Source of the DNA: Vigna angularis
Lineage: Eukaryota > Streptophyta > Magnoliopsida > Fabales > Fabaceae
Length of the DNA: 64,000 nt
Assembly (NCBI RefSeq): GCF_016808095.1
Contig: NC_068975.1
Location: forward strand, 17,739,501-17,803,500
Direction: 5' to 3'
Below the pieces are notes generated by a model. The model was not told the origin of the DNA. It saw nothing but the letters and a program-made list of their open reading frames with translations, and searched no databases. The position numbers and the translations under genes were made by a program. Below are positions 35,009 to 44,960 of this stretch, piece after piece. Position 1 is the stretch's first letter. Each line of letters opens with the position of its first letter.

Positions 35009-36290
35009 TCACTTGAATAAATTATTGAAGAGTGTCTTCAAGCTTTGATGATTTCTCATTCAATGCAGATACTTGTTGCCATATTGATGGTTGATGTTGT
35101 GGTCTATTGAATTATCCTGCTTGTCCATCGTGACCTTGACCCATGCTTGGGTGAGGTTTCCACCCTTGGTTGTAGTTCCCTTGGTAATATGGAAATTGAT
35201 TGGCCATAAAATTGACATCTTCTAAGGCCTCCACTGGAAAAGCACATTGACCATTAATATGATCACCACCACATAGTTCACAAAGTTGTTGTTGAACCTG
35301 TGCAATGTTCTTTAGCTCCTTTGGCAACTGAGCAAGTGTCTTTGTCAAATTCTCCAACTGTTGAGTTATGATTTTGTTCTGCGCAAGCAAGGCATCATTT
35401 GATTGCATTTATAGAACTCCCTTCTGTTGAATTGAAGCTCTTCTCTCATTATGCATCTCATTGTCATTAGTAGCCATGTTATCAATCAATTCAGTGGCTT
35501 CCTCTAGAGTCTTGCATTTAATATTACCTCCAGCTGAGGCATCTAGCATCAACTTGGTTTATGAACCAAGACCTCCAAGGAAAAGAATGACTATTATTCC
35601 TTCGTCAAAGCCATGAGTGGGTGTCTTTCTCAACAAGCTCTTGTATCTATCCCATGCTTGACCTAGTGTTTCCTCCATGCCTTGTCTAAAAGAAGAAATC
35701 TCTTGCTTCCCTTTGTTGATTTTGGACTGTGGGAAGTATTTGTTTAGAAACTTTGAAACCACGACTTCCCATTCAATAAAGCTTTCCTCCGGAAAAGAAT
35801 TCAACCATAACTTAGCATTGCCTCCCAATGAGAAAGGAAACAAACTAAGCTTTATTGCATCATCTGGCACACCATTGATCTTCACAGTGTTGCAAATCTC
35901 GTTGAATGTGGTCAGATGTTCATATGGACTTTCATGAGATAGCCCATTAAATTGGTTGCTCTTTACCAATTGTATCAACACCGGTTTCACCTCCATGTTT
36001 GCAGCATTGACCATCGGCCTAACAATGCTATTAAAGTGATGAGGGCCAACAACATTAGTGTAATCCGCCACAGTACGTCTACCATTGTTCTCTTCGGCCA
36101 TCTATTCAGTGCTCTGGTTAGATCTTTGTGGTGAAGGTTGTAGAAGTGTTTCCGAAGAAGGAAATAATTCTCTAGAAGTTCGAACTCTCCTCCTCCTTCT
36201 ACTTTCGTCCAATCCTTCAAGAAGAGGTTTCGAAGTTTTCTTACTCCTAGTCTTAATTGTATCTTGCATACAAAAGAACACAAAACCCTA
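35009..36290 (-). pseudogene. Athila-like gag, N-terminal and central part
   Basis: Minus strand. A start-like Met at 36101 opens a 180-residue frame with 'SPYEHLTTFNEICNTVKING', 'IKLSLFPFSLGGNAKLWL' and 'FLNKYFPQSKINKGKQEI'. This is the retrotransposon Gag domain of the Athila/Tat branch. After a stop near 35559 it continues at 35408-35112, with 'LCELCGGDHINGQC' as a C-x2-C-x4-H-x4-C zinc-knuckle-like motif, and reaches the insertion at 35003. A few stops break it. The leader lies to the right, and a reading upstream of the start (to 36283) is out of frame. Confidence 0.8.
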
Positions 36291-36473
36291 GAAACAGTTG
36301 TTAGTAAAAAAAAGATAGAAAAGATAAACTAAAAAGATAATAAGATAAAAAGATAAAATATAAAAATATAGAAAGATAAACAAAAAATATAAAAAGAACA
36401 AAAAGATAAAAATCAAGTCAAAGTTAAAAATAATCACACAAATAGAATAGTTAAACTAAGAGTCCCCGACAAC
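36291..36473 (-). other. Gypsy leader with damaged primer-binding site
   Basis: A low-complexity 'aaaaagataaaagataa' leader, then 'agtccccgacaac' at 36461-36473, which is the outer 13 bases of the Athila primer-binding site. The inner GGCGCCA and the linker to the LTR are missing: the sequence jumps straight to 'gttgatggg'. Without the 3' end complement the site could not prime. Confidence 0.65.
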
Positions 36474-36611
36474 GTTGATGGGATGTCGCGGCCCATACAA
36501 ATTTGATGTGCATTAAGAATGCAGTATAGTGTTAGGAAGTGACTCCTAGGTCGTATCTCAAGGACCAAACTGTGGTTCGAGACTTAGGTCAAACACGTAT
36601 TGGGGGGGTTT
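36474..36611 (-). repeat. Stub of a 5' LTR from a second Athila-like subfamily
   Basis: 138 bases starting 'gttgatgggatgtcgcgg', following a primer-binding remnant. The sequence differs from the other LTRs here after the first ten bases, so the gag to its left came from another subfamily. It is cut by the plus-strand LTR starting at 36612. Confidence 0.55.
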
Positions 36612-37883
36612 TGATAATAGTTGAAAAATTGTTATTTTCATGTTTAAAATTGATACTAAAAGCAACCTTTAACACTTAGAAACTAGATTGGAATCATGCC
36701 TTTGCTTATATTTTTGAAAATAAGAGAGTTGGACAGGTTTATGCTTGATTTCAGTGTTTTATGCAGATTTTGAGGTGAATTTGATGAAAGAAGTGAAGTA
36801 GGACAGGGTTGGAATCAGAAAAGGACACAAAAAGTGCAAAAGGTGAAGCCGCAAGTACCTTTCAGTGCCATTTTACCGCTGAGCGGCACTACTTAACACT
36901 CATTGGCACCGCTGAGGGGTGAAAGTGCAGCTGAGGGGAAGAATTCAACACACGCACTTATCGCTGAGCGGTATTTTACCGTTGAGCGCCATTATTTTGG
37001 GCTTGGGCCTACTTTTCTGTAATTTTTAGAATAATATATAAGCTTTAGGACGTCCTAGGGTTTGTATCTTTGACAGAGTACGAAGCAAACACACACCTTT
37101 CCACCCCTTAGAGGAAGATCTTGGATGCTAAGGCTATTTACTCAACTTTCTAGGGTTCTATCTTTCACTCTTTCATTGTATTTCATCTAGTTTCACCATG
37201 AATATGGTGAACTAAACTCTACTTGTTGGGGAATCAATGTAATCTTTTGAAGCTCTCATATATGGAATTTTGTGTTTAAACATCATATTTATGATACATG
37301 CTTTCTTTCATCATTAGTTAGGGTTTTTCTTCTTTGCTCAAAGCATGCATTGTTTAACTCATTTGATGTCATGATTATTGGTTTTATTGATATGGACACA
37401 TACGGTAAAATCTAGATCCGGGGAAACTCTCCCAACAGTAGTATAAACCTAGACATAGGAATATGATGGTTGGTTGTCGTTAAGCTTCCGTTCACTATAA
37501 TGCATGATTAATTTCTAGGGAAACAAGACATTGTAAACTAGTGATTATGATTAGGCTTTCTTCACCGAGACATCGGGTTTAAGGTAAATTAGAGAGTGAC
37601 ATTAACATTGTTGATAAGATGAAATTGATTACCCCAACAACATACTCATCCATATAATTCGTTCCTAGTGTTTGTGTTCTTCTTTCCATTGATCAAAACT
37701 CATGCATACATGTTTACTTTTTGTCTTTTGCATTTGAAACCTCAAGAATTTGTTTATTTTCAGAAGTCTTAAATAATCAAGAAGTCATATAACTAACTAG
37801 GCTGTGAGTCCTTTGGGAGAAAGATACTTGGTCTTACCAAGTTTATTACTTGATACAATTCGGTCACACTTGCCGAGGTTACA
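36612..37883 (+). repeat. Athila-like 5' LTR, plus strand (copy C)
   Basis: 1272 bp from TGATAATAGTTG to GCCGAGGTTACA, the same family as copies at 25878 and 40611 but in the opposite direction and roughly 80 percent alike. It contains 'accgctgagcggcactac' and an inverted repeat at 36962-36988 (CGCTGAGCGGTA...TACCGTTGAGCG). A primer-binding site follows, so it is a 5' LTR. Confidence 0.8.
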
Positions 37884-37889
37884 AGTTTT

Positions 37890-37906
37890 TGGCGCTGTTT
37901 TCGGTG
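37890..37906 (+). other. Degenerate primer-binding site of copy C
   Basis: TGGCGCTGTTTTCGGTG, a decayed form of TGGCGCCGTTGTCGGGG, six bases after the LTR edge at 37883, the same spacing as at 21976/21983. Confidence 0.7.
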
Positions 37907-38980
37907 TTTAGAAATTTGTCATCAGTTTTGAAAGTATTTTTTTTTTGTGATTAGAAATGAACTAAATTAAAACTGAAATTAAATACAACCAAACATAATT
38001 GAAAACATTGAAATACATGAACAAGCATAAATACCGAACAGTCTTACAGATGACTGAACGGTTCTACATTGAGACCAAACAGTTTCTAAAACAAGTGAGG
38101 AAATTGGAAATGCAGGAAGATAAAGAAATCAAACAGAACAAAATAGACAGCATAATGAATGGAAACAATAAACTGAACATAATAGACAACATTAAAGTCA
38201 AAAGTGCTTGAACCAAATTTAAATGTAACTTTGAGTTAAAAAGTGAAAAGCTGGAAGGCAAATCCATCACATATAATATAAAAATAGCTTTAGTTCAAGT
38301 GTGAAAACAATGAAAATAAAACCTATTGGAAGAGATAAACGAAAAATAAATTTCCATCAACAGCCGAAATGAGCATGATCCACCGAGTGCACCAGCTCCT
38401 TGCTTCACTTTTTTTTTCTCATTAAAACAGCATCCTATTCTATAAAAACAATGAAAACCGAGAGTTGCTTCCCATTTGCACACCACTTTCTCTGCTGGAA
38501 ACAAAAACCATGATTAAAAGAAAAATAAAATTGTGCTGCTGGAATGAAAATCACCGCGTCACCACTTCCTTCTCAATCTCCGTGCGCCTCCTTGGACGTG
38601 AGCTGCTGCCTCTTTCTCCAATTCGCGTGCGCTCCCATCCATTCTCCGTGCAGCACCTCTTGCTTTCCCACTCTCAATGCGCTCCTTCCTTGTGAAATGA
38701 ATTCTTTCTTCTTTTTACCAGGTGGCGGCTGGACCACGCTTCTTCTCTTCTCCGTGTCTGAGAGCTCCTCTTTCAAGAAAATGAATGCCCCGTGTGTGCT
38801 ACAGGTGGCGGCTGGCTCCTCTTCCAAGAAAATGAATTCCCTTTCTCCTTCCGCGCTACATTCCCTTCTAAATGAAAGACGATCCTCCCAGGCTGCGGCT
38901 GCTCCCCTCTTCTAATTGCCAAATTCCAGGACTTCCTCCGATTGCCCCATAATGTGCTTCCTAAAAGCCAACAAAACCTA
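37907..38980. other. Leader or internal DNA of a gypsy element, noncoding
   Basis: AT-rich start, then a C/T-rich stretch (38560-38920) with a repeated 'aggtggcggctgg' and 'caagaaaatgaat' at about 38720-38730 and 38805-38840. Small open frames on both strands are not recognisable proteins. It continues on the other side of the MULE-type insertion at 40019. Confidence 0.45.
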
Positions 38981-40009
38981 GGGTGTTACTCCCTACACCA
39001 CCACACATTGCTTCTTGTACCACCACACTTTTTTTAAATTTCAAAATTATCCTTTATATCTTAAAATCTTCTACACCCCTTCTTTTTCCTTGAACGGACG
39101 TCGACATCCGTTGAAGAAAAAATTCTTCAACGGATGTGGGACATCCACACATCCGTTTAGTTTTTTTTTTTTTAAATTTTTAGATTTTTTAAGTTTTTAA
39201 ATTAATATATAAATATTATTTAATTTTTTTAAAATTATTACTTAACTATTTATAAATTAATTTTATTTTATTTAATAAAATAATTATTATAATTTAATTT
39301 ATATATTATTATTTTAAATAATAATTAAAATACTTTTAAAATTTTATTAAAATGGATACGGATGTGGTAACATCCGTAAAATTTTTTTCTTTTTAAAGTT
39401 TTTAGTTTTTTATTATATTATATTTTAAATTAATATATAAATATTATTTAATTTTTTTAAAATTATTATTTAATTAATTATAAATTAATTTTATTTTATT
39501 TAATAAAATAATTATTATTAATTTAATTTATGTATTATTATTTAAATAATAAAATAGTTTTTAAAAATTTATTAAAATGGATGTGGGCAATTCATGAAGT
39601 TTTTTCTTTTTAAATTTTTAGTTTTTAATTTATTATATTTTAAATTAATATATAAATATTATTTAATTAATTTAAAATTATTACTTAATTATTTATAAAT
39701 TAATTTTATTTTATTTAATAAAATAATTATTATTAATTTAATTTATTATTATTTAAATAATAATCAAAATACTTTTAAAATTTTTTATTGAAACGGATGT
39801 GGCAATCCGTTAACGGATCTCACCACATCCGTTGAAGATTATTATTTTTTTTTAAATAAAAACAATAAATTAAAATATAAAATATGTGAATAGACGGATG
39901 TCAACATCCGTTGAAGGTGAAACGGATGTTGACATCCGTTTTAGAGAAGGGTAAAATTGGTATGGGGTGGTGTAAGGAGCATTCGGTGGTGGTGGAGGGA
40001 GTAACTGCC
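38981..40009. mobile_element. MULE-type non-autonomous element, 1029 bp
   Basis: Flanked by a perfect 9-bp duplication CAAAACCTA (38972-38980 and 40010-40018), the length made by Mutator-like transposases. The terminal inverted repeats are GGGTGTTACTCCCTACACCA on the left and, inward from the right, GGCAGTTACTCCCTCCACCA, continuing imperfectly for about 45 bases. The interior holds no transposase but a tandem array of about 200-bp AT-rich units and several ACGGATGT...ACATCCGT inverted repeats. Confidence 0.85.
39093..39945. repeat. AT-rich tandem repeats with ACGGATGT/ACATCCGT palindromes
   Basis: Inside the MULE-type element, three to four copies of a unit of about 200 bp share 'taatatataaatattattta', 'taattttattttatttaata' and an 'aaacggatgtgg' phrase; they begin near 39170, 39400 and 39610. 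The outer parts carry palindromes such as 'acggatgttgacatccgt' (39922-39939) and 'aacggatgtgggacatcc' (39128-39145). These can pair with each other along the element. Confidence 0.75.
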
Positions 40010-40018
40010 CAAAACCTA

Positions 40019-40590
40019 CCCTTGGATCCAGCCAACTGGACTTGCTTGCTGGACTCTTCCGTGTGCTCACCAAAATCCAATCATCGTGCACCCCCCTTCT
40101 CCAATGCTGGATGACATTGTTGGGCCGTGACCATGTGCTGTTGGACTAAGCCAAGACCGTCACCTTTTTAATTTGCTGAACGTCACTCATTCTTTTTGAT
40201 TGAGTCCGTGAGATGTGCTTCTTTCCAGCCCAAGCCGTGACACTCCAGCCCATCTCTTTAATTGAAATCAAAGATAAAACCCATGTGGGTGGCAGCTAGA
40301 CTTTGTATTAAATCAGCCAAATCTTTTTGAGCCCTCCTTCTTGTGCACACTTCTTTGTAGAGAGTCTTGAATTATGTGGTAACCTTTAAATGTCCCAAAA
40401 TATTATCCAACAATTTCCCTGTAATTAATAATGCAAATAATTAACCTCAAATAATTCAAATTAATTAAAATAAGAATTTCTGGTCAAATTAAGCACAATT
40501 ATCAAAAATGGGAAAATACTGGACATCCAAGCACAATTCCTTGATTAAATATAGCACAATAAGCTAAGTGAAATCAAGAAAATATTAACT
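40019..40590 (-). other. Gypsy leader next to LTR copy D
   Basis: Noncoding DNA between the MULE-type element and the primer-binding site. It ends with 'aagcacaattatcaaaaatg' and 'caagaaaatattaactcat' leading into the site. No ORF with a recognisable domain. Confidence 0.5.
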
Positions 40591-40604
40591 CATCAACGGC
40601 GCCA
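40591..40604 (-). other. Primer-binding site of LTR copy D
   Basis: The minus strand reads TGGCGCCGTTGATG; the first ten bases match the Athila/Tat tRNA-complementary site, and the remainder has drifted. Six bases separate it from the LTR edge at 40611. Confidence 0.8.
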
Positions 40605-40610
40605 AAAACT

Positions 40611-41891
40611 TGTTAACCCTCGACAAGTGTACCGAATCGTATCAAGTAATAATAAAATGTAAGGCTAAGTATCGTTTCCCAAAGGACTCACGGCCTAAAG
40701 AATTATGTGATTTATTGATTATCTTAGACTTGTAAACAAAAATATTGTCGTTGAATTATGAAAAATAAACATAAATGCAAGGTTTTGATCAATGGACTTG
40801 AAAGATGCAAAAATGGTTGATCTATAATGTGAATGATTTTGTTTTTGGGGTCTCTAATTTATCCTATCCACTCTCATGTATTCAAGAATTCACCTTTCTT
40901 CATTAATGTTAATGTCACTTTCTAATTTACCTTAAACCTGATGTCTCGGTGAAGGAAGCCTACTCATAATCACTAGTTTACAATGTCTTGTTTCCCTAGC
41001 AATTATTCATGCATTACATTCACACAGAAGCTTAAAGGCAACCAATCCTCCTATCCCTATGTCTAGGAAATATTACTCTTGGGAGAATTTTTTCAGTTTT
41101 ACATTTACTTATATGTGTCCATACAAATAACATCAATGATCATGCAATTTAATGAGTTAAACAAAGCATGCATAAAGTATAGAAGAAAAACCCTAACAAT
41201 TAATGAAAGAAAGCATATAGATTAAAGAACCAATTCAATACATGAGAATTTTAAAGGATTACATCGGTTCCCCAACAACAATGAAGGTTTAGTTCACCAT
41301 AGACATGGTGAAACTAGATGAAAAACAATGAAAGAATGAAAGATAGAACCCTAGAATTTGAAGAATAGAGCTTGAGCATCCAAAATCCTCCTCCAAGGGG
41401 TGAAGAAAGTGTGATTTCGCCTCTTTCTGTCCAAAGATCCTAACCCTAATTCGGGTTAACCCTTATATAGATTCCTAAAAATTACAGAAAATAAGCCCAA
41501 GCCCAAACTAAATGGCGCTCAGTGGTAATTAGCGCTCAGCGGTAAGTGCAATTCTTCTATTTTGATGCTCAGCTGCAGTCCTTCCCCTCAACAGTGACTG
41601 TGAGACTTCTAAGTGCCACTCAGCGGTAAAAGTGGCGCTGAGCGGTACTTGCGGCTCTTCTTTTGTGCACTTTTCCTTCCTTTTCTAAGTCCAACTCCTG
41701 GCTACTTCACTTCTTTCATTCAATTCATCTTAAAAGTTGCAAAAACAAGGAAAACCAAGCATAAAACCTATCCAACTCTCTTATTTCCAAAACTTAAGCA
41801 AAAACAAGATTTCAAGCTAATTGCTAAGTCATAAAGGTTGTCTTTAAGGTCAAAATTAAGTATAAAAATAACAGTTTTTCAATTGTTATCA
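40611..41891 (-). repeat. Athila-like 5' LTR (copy D)
   Basis: 1281 bp from TGTTAACCCTCGACAAG to CAATTGTTATCA, with a primer-binding site on its left, so it is the 5' LTR of a minus-strand element. Sequence order is as in copy B (25878-27116), plus about 50 bases absent from B near 41580. The right edge meets 'tccccctatcaaca', the last 14 bases of a Sirevirus LTR, so this copy landed in or recombined with a Sirevirus LTR. Confidence 0.85.
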
Positions 41892-43330
41892 TCCCCCTAT
41901 CAACAATCTCCCCATTTTTTGATGATGCACAACCATGATTAATAATCAACCATGTTGCACAACTCAGTACAAATTATTAATCAATCAACCAAAAATTCTC
42001 CCCCTTTGGGCATTAGCAAAAAAGATAAGCACACAAAGGTATTGATAGATAGATAATCAAGCAAACAAAGATGCATCAGATAATCATAAAACAAGTAATG
42101 ATGCTCCTCCTGTCAAGAATGTTCACATGAAATTAAGATATTCTCCCCCTTAAATGAAGGCATGTGAAATATATCAATGATATGCAATGCTCCCCTTGTC
42201 ATTATGAATATTTCAGTCTCAAAATCTATATGCACAATTCAGTAAACAGAAATTGTCAAAGCATATATTTGTATGAATAACACAGTATCAGATCAAATAA
42301 ATCACAGTAATAACATATAGATATTGATTTAATCAATCAACACATTTCAAACTGTTATCATCTCAGATATTTTATGCAGTAGATAAGCATAGAGATATAA
42401 GAATAAGTAATCAACATCAATTAAAGCAAGATTTAAAGATATCAGATATTCCAGTTTTGGAATCTTTAAATTCTTGTTGATGTTTAATCGATTTGATCTC
42501 AATCAAAGTCGATTTCTTGCTGTAGCATATCTCAGATTATCCAGTTCCATCCAGTCAGCAAGTGATATTCCTACAAAACCTTTCCAAGTCTTTCCAGATT
42601 AAGCATTTTAAAATCAATGTAATACAGGAATTAATATATGAGTATGCAAATGTATGAAAGTAACAATAATCAATAATCCATTCACATGCAAGAACAATGT
42701 AATTGATTTTATCTTTTCAGTATAAATCAATCACAAATTTTTAACCATAAATTCTGATTTCATTGATATGAAACAAGAAGTACAATCAGATAGAGACAAG
42801 AATTTCATTTAATGCTTGGTCAACATATTTAAAAATATAGTCGCTGTGACAGTTATATCAAACATTAACAGTTATTCAAAACATAACAAACTTAGTCGAA
42901 TGCAATACGCATGTAATCTACTTTATAACAGAGTAACACAGTTTTGCAAACTTTTCTCTTTGAAAACCTCTCACAACACACTTGAAAATGTTTGTGCAAA
43001 GACACGAGTTTTAATCGACTCACCCCATAATGAAATCGACTTAAAACTGTTGTTTTTCCACACAATTTAAGTTCAACAAAAGTGCTTGTGGTGTTTCTTT
43101 TCCAAAAACATGTGTCATGCATTCATGTATAAAATCACATATATAATACAGTGAAATGCAATGAACAACATAAACAACACAACCATGTTCTAAAAAACGC
43201 ATATAACATGTAAGCATAGAACATGTAACACCAACTACATGTGTTTTATTAATTATGTGTTGTCATCATCAAAAACTCAGATATCACTAAGATTGTGGGT
43301 TTAGCTAAACCAGTGTTCCCCCTATCAACA
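41892..43330 (-). mobile_element. Sirevirus-like remnant: LTR tip, purine tract, internal DNA, U3 fragment
   Basis: Begins with the 14-base LTR tip 'tccccctatcaaca', then 'atctccccattttttgatg' (polypurine tract complement) and noncoding internal DNA with 'ctccccctttgggcattag' at 41999-42017, parallel to 7375-7580. From about 42790 to 43330 it is U3 of a second LTR ending 'gtgttccccctatcaaca'. The arrangement (3' internal end plus a U3-only 5' LTR) repeats that of the element at 5871-10406. No coding sequence remains. Confidence 0.65.
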
Positions 43331-44960
43331 ATCTCAACAGGTTCCAAAATTTCTTTATTTACCTCTTCCATCTTTTTGCTAGGCATCGCCTTCGGAGGGA
43401 ATGGAAGAGGAATCAAACGGTGCAAGGTAGGAGATGCACTACTAGTGGTGGTGGTAGGAGAAGAAGGTCCACCTAGAAAAGAAGAACAACCACCAAAAGA
43501 GGAAGAAGGTCCACCTACCTCAAATGTCCTGCTTGAACTAGTTTGGTCCTCTTTTCTCTGAGAAATAGCAGGGTGAAGCTAGGATGCAGGTGTAGGTGTA
43601 AATGCAGGAGTAGGAGATGGTACTATGGGCACAACAATCTGCTTCCTAGATCTGAGGGTGATGACAGTAACCTTCTTCAGATTTTGAACAGTCTAAGATG
43701 GCAATTTATCGAAATTCTAAGATTGTGCCTGATTGAGTTGTGTAGCCATCTACCCCATTTGATTGGTCAAGCTCTGGATGGAAGCTCTTGTCTCCTGGAT
43801 TGATGCTCTTGTCTCATGTTGGAACTGCATATTTTGCGTGGTCAAGTTCCTAATAAGCTCATCCAATGTAGGGTTAGAAGAAGTAGAAGGTTGAGGAACT
43901 GGTTGGGCAGGTATCTCTTGCTGCTGGTGTTGCCTCTGATATTGCTAAACTGGTGGGGGCACATATGGTCTACTCGGACCTGCAACATTCTGGAAAGGTG
44001 GTGGTTGCTACTACTGTTGTTGTTGTTGATGCTGGGGAGCATTTGACCATATAAGATTTGGGTGATTCCTCCACCCTGGGTTGTACTTGTTCCTGACTAA
44101 GTCATAACTTTGTTGTTGTGACTGCCTATTGTTTTAGATATTTGTAGCATAGGCTTGAGGTGCATCTTGGCCAATAGGTTGCTGCAAAGATGGACATGCA
44201 TCTGTATAGTGGTCACTAGAAGGACATATAGCACACCACCATGTAACAGATGCAGATGGAGGTGTTGTCTCTGATTGGTAGCCATCTGCGTCACCAAACT
44301 CAACAAAGCACCAAGCTTGCTCTCCAATTTCTTATCTGCAGATGATGAAGGGTGGGTAGTGACGTCATGAACTCCCCTAAGCACAATGGCATCATATTTG
44401 GTGCTAAACTGCTGGGAGTTGGAAGTCATCTTCTCAATCAAATGCCTGGCTTCAGTAGGTTTCATGTCACCAAGCACTCCACCACTTGCAGCGTCAATCA
44501 TACTCCTTTCCATGTTGTTTAGACCTTCATAAAAATATTGGAGAATAAGTTGCTCAAAAATCTGGTGGTGCGAGAAGCTATCACAAAGCTTCTTAAACCT
44601 TTCCCATTATTCATATAAGTTTTCTCCACCAAACTGCCTAATCCCAGAAATGTCTTTTCTGATAATTGTGGTCCGAGATGCTAGGAAGAATTTCTCCAAA
44701 AATAATCTCTTCAGATCATCCCAACTTATGATCGATTTAGGCGCAAGGTAGTACAACTAATCTTTTGCCACGCCCAGTGAATGAGGTAATGCCTTCAAGA
44801 AGATATGATCTTCCAGAACATCATGGGGCTTCATTGTGGAGCAAACAATATGGAACTCCTTCAGATGTTTGTGTGGACATTCACCTGCAAGACCATGGAA
44901 CTTTGGCAACAAATGGATTAGTCTAGTCTTGTGAACATATGGCACATGACTGTATCTATT
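43331..44960 (-). pseudogene. Gypsy gag remnant (Athila/Tat-like), broken
   Basis: Minus-strand pieces in family order. 'LIHLLPKFHGLAGECPHKHL' and 'EFHIVCSTMKPHDVLEDHIF' are at 44945-44760. A broken middle follows, then 'MERSMIDAASGGVLGDMKP' with 'ARHLIEKMTSNSQQFS' at 44513-44420. A Gln/Pro-rich C-terminal part with CCA/CAA repeats lies at 43850-44060, and a remnant leading toward protease is near 43340-43420. At least five stops or frame changes separate the pieces. This gag differs from the one at 35009-36290, so two gypsy subfamilies are represented. Confidence 0.75.

Noticed and set aside
38465..38915. Overlapping open frames on both strands in a C/T-rich stretch
   Set aside because: Low-complexity Ser/Leu/Pro coding, no domain, both strands open at once; composition explains it.
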